From: Rhodospirillaceae bacterium SYSU D60007
GTDB taxonomy: Bacteria > Pseudomonadota > Alphaproteobacteria > Reyranellales > Reyranellaceae
Direction of reading: 5' to 3'
Length of the DNA stretch: 64,000 bases
NCBI GenBank assembly: GCA_003574685.1
Contig: QOCQ01000018.1
Span: forward strand, 1-64,000
Shown piece after piece: positions 17,192 through 27,100 of the stretch. The position numbers and the translations under genes are program-made. Under the pieces are notes generated by a model. That model was not told the origin of the DNA, ran no database searches, and was given only the letters and a program-made list of their open reading frames with translations. Position 1 is the stretch's first letter. Each line of letters opens with the position of its first letter.

Positions 17192-18970
17192 ATGAATGTT
17201 GCCGTTGCGCTGGGCGAGTTGCCGACCTGGGATCTGGGCGATCTCTACAGCGGCATGGAGTCGCCCCGGTTCAAAGCCGACCTGGAACAGGCGGCGGCCG
17301 AGGCTCGCGACTTCGCGGCGCGCTACGAGGGCAAGCTCGCGGGTCTGTCCGGAGATGAGCTCGCGGGCGCCATCGCGGCCTACGAGCGTCTGCAGGAGCA
17401 GCTGGGGCGGGTCGGCTCCTATGCCGGCCTGCTCTACGCCGGTAACATGAGCGATCCCGCCATCGCGCAATTTCAGCAGAACACGCAGGAACGCATCACC
17501 GCGATCACGACCACGCTGCTGTTCTTCGCGCTGGAGATCAACCGTATCGACGACGCGGCGCTGGACGCGAAGCTCGTTGCGCCGGCGCTGGCGAAGTACC
17601 GCCCGTGGCTGCGCGATACGCGGGCCTTCCGCCCGCACCAGCTTTCGGACGAGCTGGAGAAGCTGCTGCACGAAAAGCAGCTCAGCGGCCGCAATGCCTG
17701 GACGCGGCTGTTCGACGAGACCATGGCGCGCCTGCGCTTTCCGCTCGACGGCAAGGACCTGACCTCGGCCGAAATCCTGCATCTGCTCTCGGACAAGGAC
17801 GGGGCGGTGCGGGAGAAGGCCGCGAAATGCTTCGGCAAGGTGATGGGCGACAACATCCAGATCTTCGCCCTGCTCACCAACACGCTGGCCAAGGACAAGG
17901 AGATAGAGGACAAGTGGCGCCGCTTCCCGCGGCCACCCTCGTCGCGCAATCTGGCGAACCAGGTGGAGGACGAAGTCGTCGATGCGCTGGTGACTGCCGT
18001 CAAGGAAGCTTATCCCACACTGTCGCACCGCTACTACCGACTGAAGGCGAAGTGGTTCGGTGTCGAGGTGCTGGACTACTGGGACCGCAACGCGCCGCTG
18101 CCCGATGCCGATGACCGCACGATCGCGTGGCCGGAGGCGACGAAGACGGTAATCGAGGCGTATCACGCCTTCTCGCCCGAGCTGGCGGAGGTGGGTGGAC
18201 GCTTCTTTGCCCACCGCTGGATCGACGTGCCGGTGCGGCCGGGCAAGGCGCCGGGCGCCTTCGCGCATCCCTGCGTGCCCTCGGTGCATCCCTATCTGCT
18301 GCTGAACTACCAGGGCAAGGTGCGCGACGTGATGACGCTGGCGCACGAGCTGGGTCACGGCGTGCACCAGATCCTTGCGGGACCGCAGGGCTACCTGCAG
18401 GCCGACACGCCACTGACCCTTGCAGAGACGGCCTCGGTGTTCGGTGAAATGCTCACCTTCCAGTCGCTGCTGCAGAGCGCGCCGGATGCACAAACACGGC
18501 GCACCATGCTGGCCTCCAAGGTCGAGGACATGCTGAACACGGTCGTGCGCCAGATCGCGTTCTACGATTTCGAGGCGCGCCTGCACGACGAACGGCGCGG
18601 CGGCGAGCTCACCGCACAGCGCATCGGCGAGCTGTGGTTCGCTGTCCAGGCGGAGAGTCTGGGTCCTGCGCTGCGGTTCGGGCCGGAATACACCCATTAC
18701 TGGGCCTACATCCCGCACTTCATCCACGCGCCGTTCTATGTGTACGCCTATGCCTTTGGCGATTGCCTCGTGAACTCGCTCTACGCGGCTTACCAGGCCG
18801 GTGCGCCGGGCTTCCAGGCGAAGTACCTCGACATGCTGCGCGCCGGCGGCACGCTGCGCCACAAGGAGCTGCTGGCGCCGTTCGGACTCGACGCCTCCGA
18901 CCCCGCCTTCTGGAGCCGCGGCCTTGAGATGCTCGCCGGCTTCATCGACGAGCTGGAGGCGATGGGGTGA
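17192..18970 (+). CDS. pepF: M3 family oligoendopeptidase F
   Basis: 592 residues from ATG 17192, chosen because AGGAGCAGGA precedes it; an open frame upstream runs through repeat B2 and is rejected. The zinc-binding HEXXH is seen as TLAHELGHGVHQIL near residue 385, with the distal glutamate in TLAETASVFGEML. The end DPAFWSRGLEMLAGFIDELE is typical of PepF. It is a cytoplasmic metallopeptidase cleaving short peptides. The UbiB-like kinase gene follows after ten bases, suggesting co-transcription. Confidence 0.92.
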   Translation: MNVAVALGELPTWDLGDLYSGMESPRFKADLEQAAAEARDFAARYEGKLAGLSGDELAGAIAAYERLQEQLGRVGSYAGLLYAGNMSDPAIAQFQQNTQERITAITTTLLFFALEINRIDDAALDAKLVAPALAKYRPWLRDTRAFRPHQLSDELEKLLHEKQLSGRNAWTRLFDETMARLRFPLDGKDLTSAEILHLLSDKDGAVREKAAKCFGKVMGDNIQIFALLTNTLAKDKEIEDKWRRFPRPPSSRNLANQVEDEVVDALVTAVKEAYPTLSHRYYRLKAKWFGVEVLDYWDRNAPLPDADDRTIAWPEATKTVIEAYHAFSPELAEVGGRFFAHRWIDVPVRPGKAPGAFAHPCVPSVHPYLLLNYQGKVRDVMTLAHELGHGVHQILAGPQGYLQADTPLTLAETASVFGEMLTFQSLLQSAPDAQTRRTMLASKVEDMLNTVVRQIAFYDFEARLHDERRGGELTAQRIGELWFAVQAESLGPALRFGPEYTHYWAYIPHFIHAPFYVYAYAFGDCLVNSLYAAYQAGAPGFQAKYLDMLRAGGTLRHKELLAPFGLDASDPAFWSRGLEMLAGFIDELEAMG

Positions 18971-18980
18971 GCTTCTTCTG

Positions 18981-20330
18981 ATGCCGCGCGACGAGGAGGA
19001 CAACAGCCTGTTCGGCCGGGTCGGGCGCTATGCCCGGGTCGGCGTGTCAGTCGGCGGCGTGGCGGCACGTCTGGCCGGGCAGCGCTATCTCGGCTTCGAC
19101 GTCGATCGCGATCGCAATGCCGCCGAGCTGGGGGCGGCGCTGGGCGGGCTGAAGGGTCCGCTGATGAAGGCAGCGCAGCTTCTGTCCACCATCCCGGATG
19201 CGCTGCCGGCGGAGTATGCACGCGAGCTCTCGCAGCTTCAGGCCAATGCACCCGCGATGGGCTGGTCGTTCGTCAAGCGCCGCATGGCGGGCGAGTTGGG
19301 GCCAGCCTGGCAAAGCCGCTTCGCCAGCTTCGGCAAGGAGGCGGCAGCCGCAGCCTCGCTGGGCCAGGTGCATCGCGCGGTGCTGGCGGACGGCACGCCG
19401 GTTGCCTGCAAGCTGCAGTACCCGGACATGGCCTCGACGCTGGAGGCCGATCTCAATCAGCTCAAGGTCGTCTTCGGCATCGCGCGGCGCATGGAGATCG
19501 CGGTGCACACCGACGAGATCTACAAGGAGATCGCCGCCCGCCTGCGCGAGGAGCTGGACTACCGCCGCGAGGCGAAGCACGCGAAGCTCTATGCGCTGAT
19601 GCTGGCGGACGAGCCGCATGTGCATGTGCCCGAGATCGTGGACGCGCTATCCACGGACCGGCTGCTGACGATGAAATGGCTTGAGGGCGAAAAGCTGCTG
19701 GCGTGGAAGGAACGCCCGCAGGCCGATCGCGACCGGCTGGCCTACAACATGTTCCGCGCCTGGTATGCGCCATTCTACTTCCACGGCGTCATTCATGGCG
19801 ATCCGCATCTGGGCAACTACACGGTGCGTCCGGATGGCGACGTCAACCTGATGGATTTCGGCTGCGTGCGCGTCTTCCCTCCCAGCTTCGTAAAAGGCTC
19901 GATCGATCTCTATAAGGCGCTGCTGGCCGATGACGAGGAGATGGCGGTGGCGGCCTATGAGCTGTGGGGCTTCCGCGATCTCTCCCGCGATATGATCCGG
20001 GCGCTGAACCGCTGGGCAGCGTTTCTCTACGGGCCGCTGATGGATGATCGCCCGCGGCGCATCGCCGAGGGATCGGCCGGCCAGTACGGGCGCGAGACGG
20101 CCAACAAGGTGTTCGGCGACATCCGCCGGCTGGGCGGCGTCACCGTGCCGCGCGAGTTCGTGTTCATGGACCGCGCCGCCATCGGGCTGGGCTCGGTGTT
20201 CATCCATCTGCGGGCGGAGATCAACTGGTACCGCCTGTTCCAGGAACTGATCGGCGATTTCGACGCCGACGCGCTCGCCGCCCGCCAGCGCGCGGCGCTG
20301 GACGCCGTCGGTCTGGAGCCGCCAGCCTGA
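18981..20330 (+). CDS. ABC1/UbiB-family atypical kinase
   Basis: 449 residues from ATG 18981. Family hallmarks are the KAAQ motif (variant of KxGQ) in GPLMKAAQLLSTIPDALP, the Ala-rich loop AAAAASLGQVHRAVL in place of a glycine loop, the lysine in PVACKLQYP, the catalytic HGDPHLGNY and the metal-binding MDFGCVR. Members are ATPases or kinases tied to ubiquinone biosynthesis or lipid homeostasis. No C-terminal membrane helices are obvious, so it is probably not UbiB itself. It lies ten bases after pepF. Confidence 0.87.
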   Translation: MPRDEEDNSLFGRVGRYARVGVSVGGVAARLAGQRYLGFDVDRDRNAAELGAALGGLKGPLMKAAQLLSTIPDALPAEYARELSQLQANAPAMGWSFVKRRMAGELGPAWQSRFASFGKEAAAAASLGQVHRAVLADGTPVACKLQYPDMASTLEADLNQLKVVFGIARRMEIAVHTDEIYKEIAARLREELDYRREAKHAKLYALMLADEPHVHVPEIVDALSTDRLLTMKWLEGEKLLAWKERPQADRDRLAYNMFRAWYAPFYFHGVIHGDPHLGNYTVRPDGDVNLMDFGCVRVFPPSFVKGSIDLYKALLADDEEMAVAAYELWGFRDLSRDMIRALNRWAAFLYGPLMDDRPRRIAEGSAGQYGRETANKVFGDIRRLGGVTVPREFVFMDRAAIGLGSVFIHLRAEINWYRLFQELIGDFDADALAARQRAALDAVGLEPPA

Positions 20331-20332
20331 CC

Positions 20333-20409
20333 CTGGGACCGCGGGCCTCCCGGCCTGCTCATGATCCGGCGCTGGCGCGCCGGTGCGGGCAAGATGCCCG
20401 CGCTCCCAG
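20333..20409. repeat. single palindromic element between convergent genes
   Basis: CTGGGACCGCGGGC at 20333 is inverted as GCCCGCGCTCCCAG ending at 20409, with an inner pair around GGCGCTGGCGCGCC. It fills the gap between the kinase gene and the convergent Lrp gene, so it could act as a bidirectional terminator. It resembles families A-E in style, but no second copy is in this window. Confidence 0.7.
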
Positions 20410-20880
20410 CTATTTGTGCGTCACGAACGAGAGGGGCAGCTCGGTGGTGGATTTGATCTCCTCCATGGCGAACATGGAGGTGACGTCGCTGAGGTCGACC
20501 TTGGCGATCAGCCGCTTGTAGAAGGCGTCGTAGGCGGCGATGTCGGGCAGCACCAGCCGCAGCAGGTAGTCGATCTCGCCGCTCATGCGGTAGCAGTCCA
20601 CGACCTCGGGAAAGTCGATCACGGCGCGGGCGAATTTTGCCAGCCATTGCGCATTGTGCTGGTTGGTGCGGATGGCGACGAACACCGTCACCCCGGCGTT
20701 GAGCGCATTGCGGTCGAGCAAGGCAACGCGGCGGCGGACAATGCCGGCTGCTTCCAGCTTCTGGATGCGGCGCCAGCAGGGGGTGCTCGACAGCCCCACC
20801 TTGTCGGCGATCTCGGCCACCGGCAGCGTCGCGTCGCGTTGCAGCAGGCGGAGTATCTTGATGTCGTGCTCATCCAGCAT
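20410..20880 (-). CDS. Lrp/AsnC-family transcriptional regulator
   Basis: 156 residues from ATG 20880 (MLDEHDIKILRLLQRDATLP); an ATG at 20892 is an alternative. The N-terminal winged helix-turn-helix reads LPVAEIADKVGLSSTPCWRRIQKLEAAGII-like, with the classic SSTPCWRRIQKLE recognition helix. The C-terminal RAM domain (about 70-150) includes YRMSGEIDYLLRLVLPD, which binds amino-acid effectors and builds octamers. It would regulate amino-acid or nearby genes. The DUF6356 gene is divergent, and the roughly 135-base gap should hold its autoregulatory sites. Confidence 0.9.
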   Translation of the reverse strand: MLDEHDIKILRLLQRDATLPVAEIADKVGLSSTPCWRRIQKLEAAGIVRRRVALLDRNALNAGVTVFVAIRTNQHNAQWLAKFARAVIDFPEVVDCYRMSGEIDYLLRLVLPDIAAYDAFYKRLIAKVDLSDVTSMFAMEEIKSTTELPLSFVTHK

Positions 20881-21015
20881 CAGGAATACCATTCCATCAA
20901 TGACTGAAGAAGAACAAGGATATTCTATTTTTTGGCGGAATGGCAGCAAACCGGCAAACATTTTTCCGCCCGGCAGGTTCATGCTGAACGTTGTTGTTCG
21001 TCGCAGGGAGTCTCC
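20881..21015. promoter_or_regulatory. divergent promoter region of the Lrp and DUF6356 genes
   Basis: 135 bases with an AT-rich core (AAGGATATTCTATTTTTTGG, about 20916-20935) between two divergent starts. Lrp proteins usually bind such bent AT-rich segments at their own promoter. The exact boxes could not be fixed. Confidence 0.4.
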
Positions 21016-21267
21016 ATGCCCAGCTTGCGCGCCGCTTTCACCGATCATCCTGCCTCGGTGGGCGAGTCCTACGGCCAGCATATGGGCGTGGCGTTCAGTT
21101 TCGGCATGCGCATGATCGCGGGCGGCTGCGCCTGCCTGTTGCATGGATTGCTTCCCTTCCTCTTTGTCAGGACCGGCAGCGGCATCATCGGCAAGCTGCA
21201 CGAGGAGATGGTGCAGCATCGTCGCCGCGCAGCGCCGCCAGCGGGTTTCGCGCAGCCAGCCGAGTAG
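21016..21267 (+). CDS. DUF6356 family protein, 83 aa
   Basis: Starts at ATG 21016 after CAGGGAG. The sequence is short and typical of the family: FTDHPASVGESYGQHMGVAF, then a hydrophobic stretch GGCACLLHGLLPFLF and GSGIIGKLHEEMV. It is probably a small inner-membrane protein with one or two membrane segments. The family has no known function. It is divergent from the Lrp regulator, which may control it. Confidence 0.75.
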   Translation: MPSLRAAFTDHPASVGESYGQHMGVAFSFGMRMIAGGCACLLHGLLPFLFVRTGSGIIGKLHEEMVQHRRRAAPPAGFAQPAE

Positions 21268-21429
21268 GGCTGGCAATCAGCTTCCGCCGGGTGTAGGCAT
21301 CGGCCTTGCCTCGTTCACAGGAGGCGGACTGGTTGCGCCTTGCTGCGACTTTTGTCGTGGTCACTGCCACCGGTTTGCCCAAGTCGCTCCGTTATGGTGC
21401 CGGCTCAGCGCCACCGGTCAGGGAGCATC

Positions 21430-22119
21430 ATGACCCGTCGTCTCTTTCAGCGTCATCGTCCCCGCCGCAGGTGGCTCCGCGCTTTTCTGACCATCGTGCT
21501 GCTGGGCGTGGCTGGCTCAGCGGCTGTGCTGCTGGGATGCGACTGGTGGATCGACAGCTCGGCTGAACCCTATACAACCGACCGCGTCGAGTCGGTACCG
21601 CCGGCCGAGGTGGCGCTCGTTCTGGGCACGGCGCCATACGTCGCCGACCAGCGCCGCAATCTCTACTTCGAATATCGCCTCGACGCCGCCGCCGAGCTGC
21701 AGAAGGCGGGCAAGGTGAAATTCCTGCTCGTCAGCGGCGACAACCGGGCGCGCGACTATGACGAGCCGGCCGCCATGCGCGACGGGCTGATCGCGCGCGG
21801 CGTGCCGCCGGAGGCGATCTACCGCGATGTGGCGGGCGTGCGCACCCTCGATTCGGTGCTGCGGGCGCGCGATGTCTTCGCGCAGGAGCGCTATATCGTG
21901 GTGTCGCAAGCTTTTCACACCAACCGCGCCGTCTGGCTCGCGCGGCAGAATGGCATCGAAGCCTGGGGCTACGATGCGCGCGACGTGCCCTTCGGATCGG
22001 CGCCGCAGATGCTGCGCCAGTACCTAGCGGCCGCCCGCGCCGTCTACGACGTAATCGTCGGCACCGAACCGCAGCGCAGCGGGCCGCGTGTGGAGATCGG
22101 CAGCGCGCCACCCAATTGA
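21430..22119 (+). CDS. SanA/YdcF-like DUF218 membrane protein
   Basis: 229 residues from ATG 21430 after GGGAGC. A basic N-terminus is followed by one membrane helix (FLTIVLLGVAGSAAVLLGC), then a DUF218 domain: VALVLGTAPYVADQRRN, FLLVSGDN, TLDSVLRARDVF and IVVSQAFHTNRAVWLARQNGIEAWGYDA. The length and the SQAFHTNRA motif fit SanA/ElyC-type proteins, which affect envelope integrity and vancomycin tolerance in enterics. The catalytic activity of DUF218 is not settled. Confidence 0.85.
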   Translation: MTRRLFQRHRPRRRWLRAFLTIVLLGVAGSAAVLLGCDWWIDSSAEPYTTDRVESVPPAEVALVLGTAPYVADQRRNLYFEYRLDAAAELQKAGKVKFLLVSGDNRARDYDEPAAMRDGLIARGVPPEAIYRDVAGVRTLDSVLRARDVFAQERYIVVSQAFHTNRAVWLARQNGIEAWGYDARDVPFGSAPQMLRQYLAAARAVYDVIVGTEPQRSGPRVEIGSAPPN

Positions 22120-22134
22120 GCTCCACCAATTTCT

Positions 22135-22154
22135 TATTGCACTATCGTGCGATA
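22135..22154. promoter_or_regulatory. inverted repeat upstream of the kps genes
   Basis: TATTGCAC (22135-22142) and GTGCGATA (22147-22154) form an 8-bp near-perfect inverted repeat with a 4-base loop. It lies in an AT-rich 79-base gap just before the capsule export genes. It could be an operator or the stem of a weak terminator for the gene before it. No T-run follows on the plus strand beyond ATATATTTC. Confidence 0.4.
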
Positions 22155-22198
22155 TATTTCAGGATAGGCTTTGGGTTTGATTTGGGGAGTGCGACGGC

Positions 22199-23005
22199 GT
22201 GACTGCGGGCGCCGCGATGTGCGCAGGATCATCGTCATGGCGTCGCTTCGGATGGGCGGTCAATGCCCTGATCCTGCGCGAGACCCGGACGCGCTTTGGC
22301 CGTTCCCACCTTGGCTATCTCCGGGCCCTGCTGGAGCCGCTGGCCTGGATCGCAAGCCTCTGGGGCGTCTTTGTCCTGCTTGACCGCGCCTCGCCGATCG
22401 CAGCGCCGCTGTCGTTCTTCCTGCTGACCGGCGTCTGCCCCTGGGTCGCGTTCATGCGGACGTGGACCTACACATCGCACGCGCTGGAAGCCAACAGGGG
22501 GCTGCTGTCCTTTCCCGGCGTGAAGCCGCTGGATCTGGTGGTGGCGCGCGCGCTTCTGGAGTTCGTCACCCAGCTCTTCGTGCTGGCCATCCTGGTGATC
22601 GTGCTGCACTGGTGGTTCGATGATCCGGCCCTGCTGCCGGAAGACCCGTTCGGTGTTCTTCTTGCCTTTTCGACCATTGTCCTGTTGGGCGTCGGCTTCG
22701 GGCTGGTGTCGGAATCCATCACCCTGGCGTTCAACAGTTTCAACGTCATTGCCCAGGCGGCAGGACGATTCCTCTTCTTTCTGTCCGGCGTGTTCTTTGT
22801 GTCGGACCGCTTGCCGGTCGACTACCAGCAGATCCTGTCGTGGAATCCGCTGCTCCATGCGATCGAGTGGTTCCGGGCCGACTATTTTTCGGTCATCGAG
22901 AACGGCGCCTTCGAAGTTGCGTACTTGCTGGGCGTGACGCTGTCCCTGCTGCTGGCGGGCATGGTGCTGCAGCGGGTTTTCGTTCATGCGCACCTCGCCG
23001 GCTAG
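22199..23005 (+). CDS. kpsM: polysaccharide ABC exporter permease (KpsM-like)
   Basis: 268 residues from a GTG at 22199; ATG 22217 in the same frame is possible. About six membrane helices are visible, and the ABC-2 permease features LRETRTRFGRSHLGYLRALLEPLAW and SWNPLLHAIEWFRADYF are those of KpsM/BexB capsule exporters. With KpsT it moves lipid-linked capsule chains across the inner membrane. The 3' end overlaps the kpsE start by 20 bases, so the two are coupled. Confidence 0.87.
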   Translation: MTAGAAMCAGSSSWRRFGWAVNALILRETRTRFGRSHLGYLRALLEPLAWIASLWGVFVLLDRASPIAAPLSFFLLTGVCPWVAFMRTWTYTSHALEANRGLLSFPGVKPLDLVVARALLEFVTQLFVLAILVIVLHWWFDDPALLPEDPFGVLLAFSTIVLLGVGFGLVSESITLAFNSFNVIAQAAGRFLFFLSGVFFVSDRLPVDYQQILSWNPLLHAIEWFRADYFSVIENGAFEVAYLLGVTLSLLLAGMVLQRVFVHAHLAG

Positions 23006-24203
23006 AAGGGAGGACGGCGCCAGCGAGGACCGGGCGGTGGTGACGCCCTGGCCCCGCCGCGCGCATCCGTCCGGCGCTCGCCGATCCGTGGCCACACGCG
23101 CCCTCATGGCCGCCTGGGCCTTCGCGACCTTGGCGCTGATCCTCTATTTCGCCGCCTTCGCTACCGACCGGTATGTCGCCGAAGCGCGCTTCACCGTTCG
23201 CTCCGCAAGCGGTACGGCTGCGCTGCCGGCAGGCGATCCCGTCAGCGCCCACACCGGCCTGCAGTCCACCGTGAACGCAGCGGCCGCATGGCAGGATGCG
23301 TTCCTGCTGCGCGACTACGTCGGCTCGCAGGAGCTCGTCGACAAGCTCGACGGGCAGCTCGACCTGAAACGGATCTTCGGCGGTGCCGGACCCGATATCC
23401 TTTCCCGCCTGCCGGCATCGGCGTCGCGCGAGGACATGCGCGACTACTGGCGCTCGCGCGTCACCACCGACCTCGATCTCACGACAGGGCTGGTGCGCCT
23501 GCGCGTGCAGACCTTTTCCCCGGATGTGACGCTGAAGGTTACGCGCGCCATCCTGGCGGATTGCGAGGCGCTGATAAACCGGCTCTCCGAGCAGGCCCGG
23601 CGCGATGCCGTGCGCTTTGCCGAGGAAGATGTCCGGAGCGCCGAGCAGCGGCTGAAAGCGGCGCGCCTGGCGATCACGCATTTCCGCAACCAGCATGGCG
23701 TCATCGATCCGATGAAGACCGCGGAGGCGAATCTCGCGCTGATCGCGAAGCTTGAGGCCGACGCCGTGCAGGCGCAGGCGCAGGTGCTGGCGGCCGACCT
23801 CGATCGCCAGTCGCCCACGCGGCGCAACGCGGAAGCGAGCATCAGCGCGCTGAAGCAGCAGATCGCAACGCTCCGCCGGGAGCTTGCGGCCCAGTCGCCA
23901 GACAGCGAGGCACCGTCTGCCACCCGCCCGCTGAGCAGCCTCGTGACCGAGTACCAGGAGCTGGAGCTGGAGCGGGAGTTTGCCGACCGGCATTACCTGA
24001 AGAGCCTGTCGGCGCTCGAGGCAGCACGGCAGGATGCAGCCCGCACCCAGCGCTACCTCGTCGTCTATGTCCAGCCACGGTTGCCGGACGAGCCGCTGGA
24101 GCCGCGACGCCTCTGGGCCATCCTCGGCATAGTGGCCGGTTCGCTCGCGCTCGCTGCCATGACCGCCATCGCCTGGAAAACCGTGCGCGAGCATGTCGGC
24201 TAG
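22986..24203 (+). CDS. kpsE: capsule polysaccharide export inner-membrane protein (KpsE/BexC-like)
   Basis: 405 residues with the polysaccharide co-polymerase layout: a cytoplasmic N-tail, a first membrane helix (LMAAWAFATLALILYFAAF, about 40-60), a large periplasmic part with long coiled-coil stretches (AEEDVRSAEQRLKAARLAI and following), and a second helix near the C-terminus (LGIVAGSLALAAMTAIAW). RYVAEARFTVRS is the typical start of the periplasmic part. It bridges KpsMT to the outer-membrane exporter KpsD, which is not in this window. Repeat A2 separates it from kpsT. Confidence 0.87.
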   Translation: MRTSPARREDGASEDRAVVTPWPRRAHPSGARRSVATRALMAAWAFATLALILYFAAFATDRYVAEARFTVRSASGTAALPAGDPVSAHTGLQSTVNAAAAWQDAFLLRDYVGSQELVDKLDGQLDLKRIFGGAGPDILSRLPASASREDMRDYWRSRVTTDLDLTTGLVRLRVQTFSPDVTLKVTRAILADCEALINRLSEQARRDAVRFAEEDVRSAEQRLKAARLAITHFRNQHGVIDPMKTAEANLALIAKLEADAVQAQAQVLAADLDRQSPTRRNAEASISALKQQIATLRRELAAQSPDSEAPSATRPLSSLVTEYQELELEREFADRHYLKSLSALEAARQDAARTQRYLVVYVQPRLPDEPLEPRRLWAILGIVAGSLALAAMTAIAWKTVREHVG

Positions 24204-24262
24204 TGCGCAGTCATGCGTACCTGCGCTGTTACCACAGAGACACTGAGTTGGAGCAGGATTCT

Positions 24263-24410
24263 CGTCGTCCTGAGCGAAGCGAAGGACCTTGCGGTGGTTC
24301 TCGCGAATGACGGTGGCAGCGGTGATTCACGAGTGCAGTCATTCTCCGAGCGCGCGACCGCAAGGTCCTTCGCTTTGCTCAGGACGACGGGAAACCGCCA
24401 TATGCGAATG
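24263..24410. repeat. palindromic repeat, family A, copy 2
   Basis: The left arm CGTCGTCCTGAGCGAAGCG starts at 24263, the inverse arm CAAGGTCCTTCGCTTTGCTC is near 24361-24380, and the shared tail CATATGCGAATG ends at 24410. It is inserted within the kps operon between kpsE and kpsT. Confidence 0.9.
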
Positions 24411-24442
24411 GTTTTTGCCACTACGCTCGGGACGACAGGGGC

Positions 24443-25090
24443 ATGATCCGGTTCGACAACGTCACGAAGTTCTACCGGACCAGCGAGGGGCGGCGGTGGA
24501 TCCTTCGCGACCAGACATTTGCATTCGAACGCGGGTGCAACGTTGGCATTCTCGGACGCAACGGTTCGGGAAAGTCCACCCTCCTGCGCCTGCTTTGCGG
24601 GATGGAGCAGCCCAGTAGCGGCACGGTCAGGCGCACGGCCACGGTGTCGTGGCCACTGGGGTTCGCGGGCGGCGTGCAGGGCAGCCTCACCGGCGAGGAG
24701 AATGCCCGGTTCGTCGCGCGCTTGTATGGCGCCGATACCGCCGGGGTCGTGCGCTTCGTCACCGCGTTTTCCGAACTGGGCCGCGACATGAAGCTGCCGG
24801 TGCGGATGTATTCTTCCGGGATGCGGGCGCGGCTGTTGTTTGCCATGTCGATGGCGATCGGCTTCGAATGCTACCTGGTGGACGAACTGATTGCTGTCGG
24901 CGATCAGGCCTTCCAGGAGAAGTGCCGGCGCGCCTTCCAGGATCGGCGCGCTTCATCCAGCGTGATCGTCGTCTCGCACCAGGCCCGCACGATCCGCGAC
25001 TACAGCGACCACGTGGCGGTATTGCACGACGGCCGCCTGCACTATTTCGCCGACAAGGCGCAGGGCATTGCCTTCTACGACACCGTTTGA
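24443..25090 (+). CDS. kpsT: polysaccharide ABC exporter ATPase (KpsT-like)
   Basis: 215 residues, short as usual for KpsT/BexA. MIRFDNVTKFYRTSEGRRWIL is the expected opening, with Walker A GRNGSGKST (about 37-45), the degenerate signature MYSSGMRARLLFAMSMAI and Walker B ECYLVDELIAVGD; the H-loop is VVSHQARTI. It energises capsule export with KpsM. The start lies 32 bases after repeat A2. No glycosyltransferase or KpsC/KpsS gene lies beside it, so the capsule synthesis genes must be elsewhere. Confidence 0.9.
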   Translation: MIRFDNVTKFYRTSEGRRWILRDQTFAFERGCNVGILGRNGSGKSTLLRLLCGMEQPSSGTVRRTATVSWPLGFAGGVQGSLTGEENARFVARLYGADTAGVVRFVTAFSELGRDMKLPVRMYSSGMRARLLFAMSMAIGFECYLVDELIAVGDQAFQEKCRRAFQDRRASSSVIVVSHQARTIRDYSDHVAVLHDGRLHYFADKAQGIAFYDTV

Positions 25091-25097
25091 CACGGCA

Positions 25098-26135
<1,038 letters not shown>

Positions 26136-26185
26136 TTACCGGACAGATGGCCGATGGCCAGCGCCATCATGGGAGGAAGCCGCGC

Positions 26186-27079
26186 ATGGGCTATGAGCGT
26201 ATCGCGGTGCGACGCATCGCCGGCGCGTGCGGTGCGGAGGTTTCGGGTGTCGACCTGACGAAGCCGCTGGACGAGGCCACGGTCGGCGAGATCCGCCAGG
26301 CCATTGTCGAGCATGGCTGCCTGTTCTTCCGCGGCCAGCCCGGCATGACCGATCAGGACCAGGCGCGCTTCGCGCAATACTTCGGCAAATTCGGCAAGGA
26401 GCCCTTCGTGGAGGGCGAGGAGACGCATCCCAACGTGATCGCGGTCGTGAAGGAAGCGGACGAGGGCGGCAAGCCCAATTTCGGCGGCACCTGGCATTCC
26501 GACTGGAGCTTTCTCGAAACGCCGCCCGCCTTCACCTTCCTGCATGCGCGCGAGCTGCCGCCCTATGGCGGCGATACGATGTTCGCCAGCCAGTACCTTG
26601 CCTACGAGTCACTGTCGCCCGGCCTGCGCGCCACGCTTGACGGCCTGCGCGGTGTCTATAGCGCACGCGTTTCCTATGGTCCGGCGGGCGCCTTCGCGGA
26701 CAACCGCAACGCGCGCAGCATGAAGATCCGCACCGGCCCTGAAGCGCTCGACGAGATGGTTCATCCCGTGGTGCGGGTGCATGCCGAGTCCGGCCGCCGC
26801 GCGCTCTATGTGAACCCCGCCTATACGGTCCGCTTCGAAGGAATGACGGAGCGGGAGAGCCAGCCGCTGCTCGCCTTCCTGTTCGAGCAGGCGGTCCGGC
26901 CCGAGTTCACCTGCCGCTTCACCTGGTCGCCAGGCGCGCTGGCGATGTGGGACAATCGTTGCCTTCAGCATTTCGCCATCAACGACTATGGCGGCTTCCG
27001 CCGCGAGATGCGCCGCAGCACGGTGATAGGCGAAAGGCCGATCGCGGTGGCAGAGGCCGGCACACGGGCTGCGGCGTAA
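26186..27079 (+). CDS. TauD/TfdA-family 2-oxoglutarate dioxygenase (first of a tandem pair)
   Basis: 297 residues from ATG 26186, preceded by GGGAGGAAGC. The iron ligands are H and D in GTWHSDWSF (about 105-113) and the distal His in MWDNRCLQHFAINDY. The 2-oxoglutarate-binding Arg is in GFRREMRRS. It uses Fe(II), O2 and 2-oxoglutarate to hydroxylate a small acid or ether substrate. The next gene is a paralogue of exactly the same length, aligning without gaps, so a local duplication is likely. The substrate is unknown; sulfonates and aryloxyacids are family examples. Confidence 0.88.
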   Translation: MGYERIAVRRIAGACGAEVSGVDLTKPLDEATVGEIRQAIVEHGCLFFRGQPGMTDQDQARFAQYFGKFGKEPFVEGEETHPNVIAVVKEADEGGKPNFGGTWHSDWSFLETPPAFTFLHARELPPYGGDTMFASQYLAYESLSPGLRATLDGLRGVYSARVSYGPAGAFADNRNARSMKIRTGPEALDEMVHPVVRVHAESGRRALYVNPAYTVRFEGMTERESQPLLAFLFEQAVRPEFTCRFTWSPGALAMWDNRCLQHFAINDYGGFRREMRRSTVIGERPIAVAEAGTRAAA

Positions 27080-27100
27080 GCAACGAGTGAGGGGAACGAC

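Noticed and set aside
16976-19003. 675-codon open frame on the minus strand
   Set aside because: Antisense to pepF, which has HEXXH, a signal-free start and a ribosome-binding site; the minus frame shows only Arg/Gln/Val-rich shadow sequence.
22217-23005. kpsM starting at the internal ATG 22217
   Set aside because: The GTG at 22199 gives a slightly longer start, but both remain possible; the protein domain does not depend on it.
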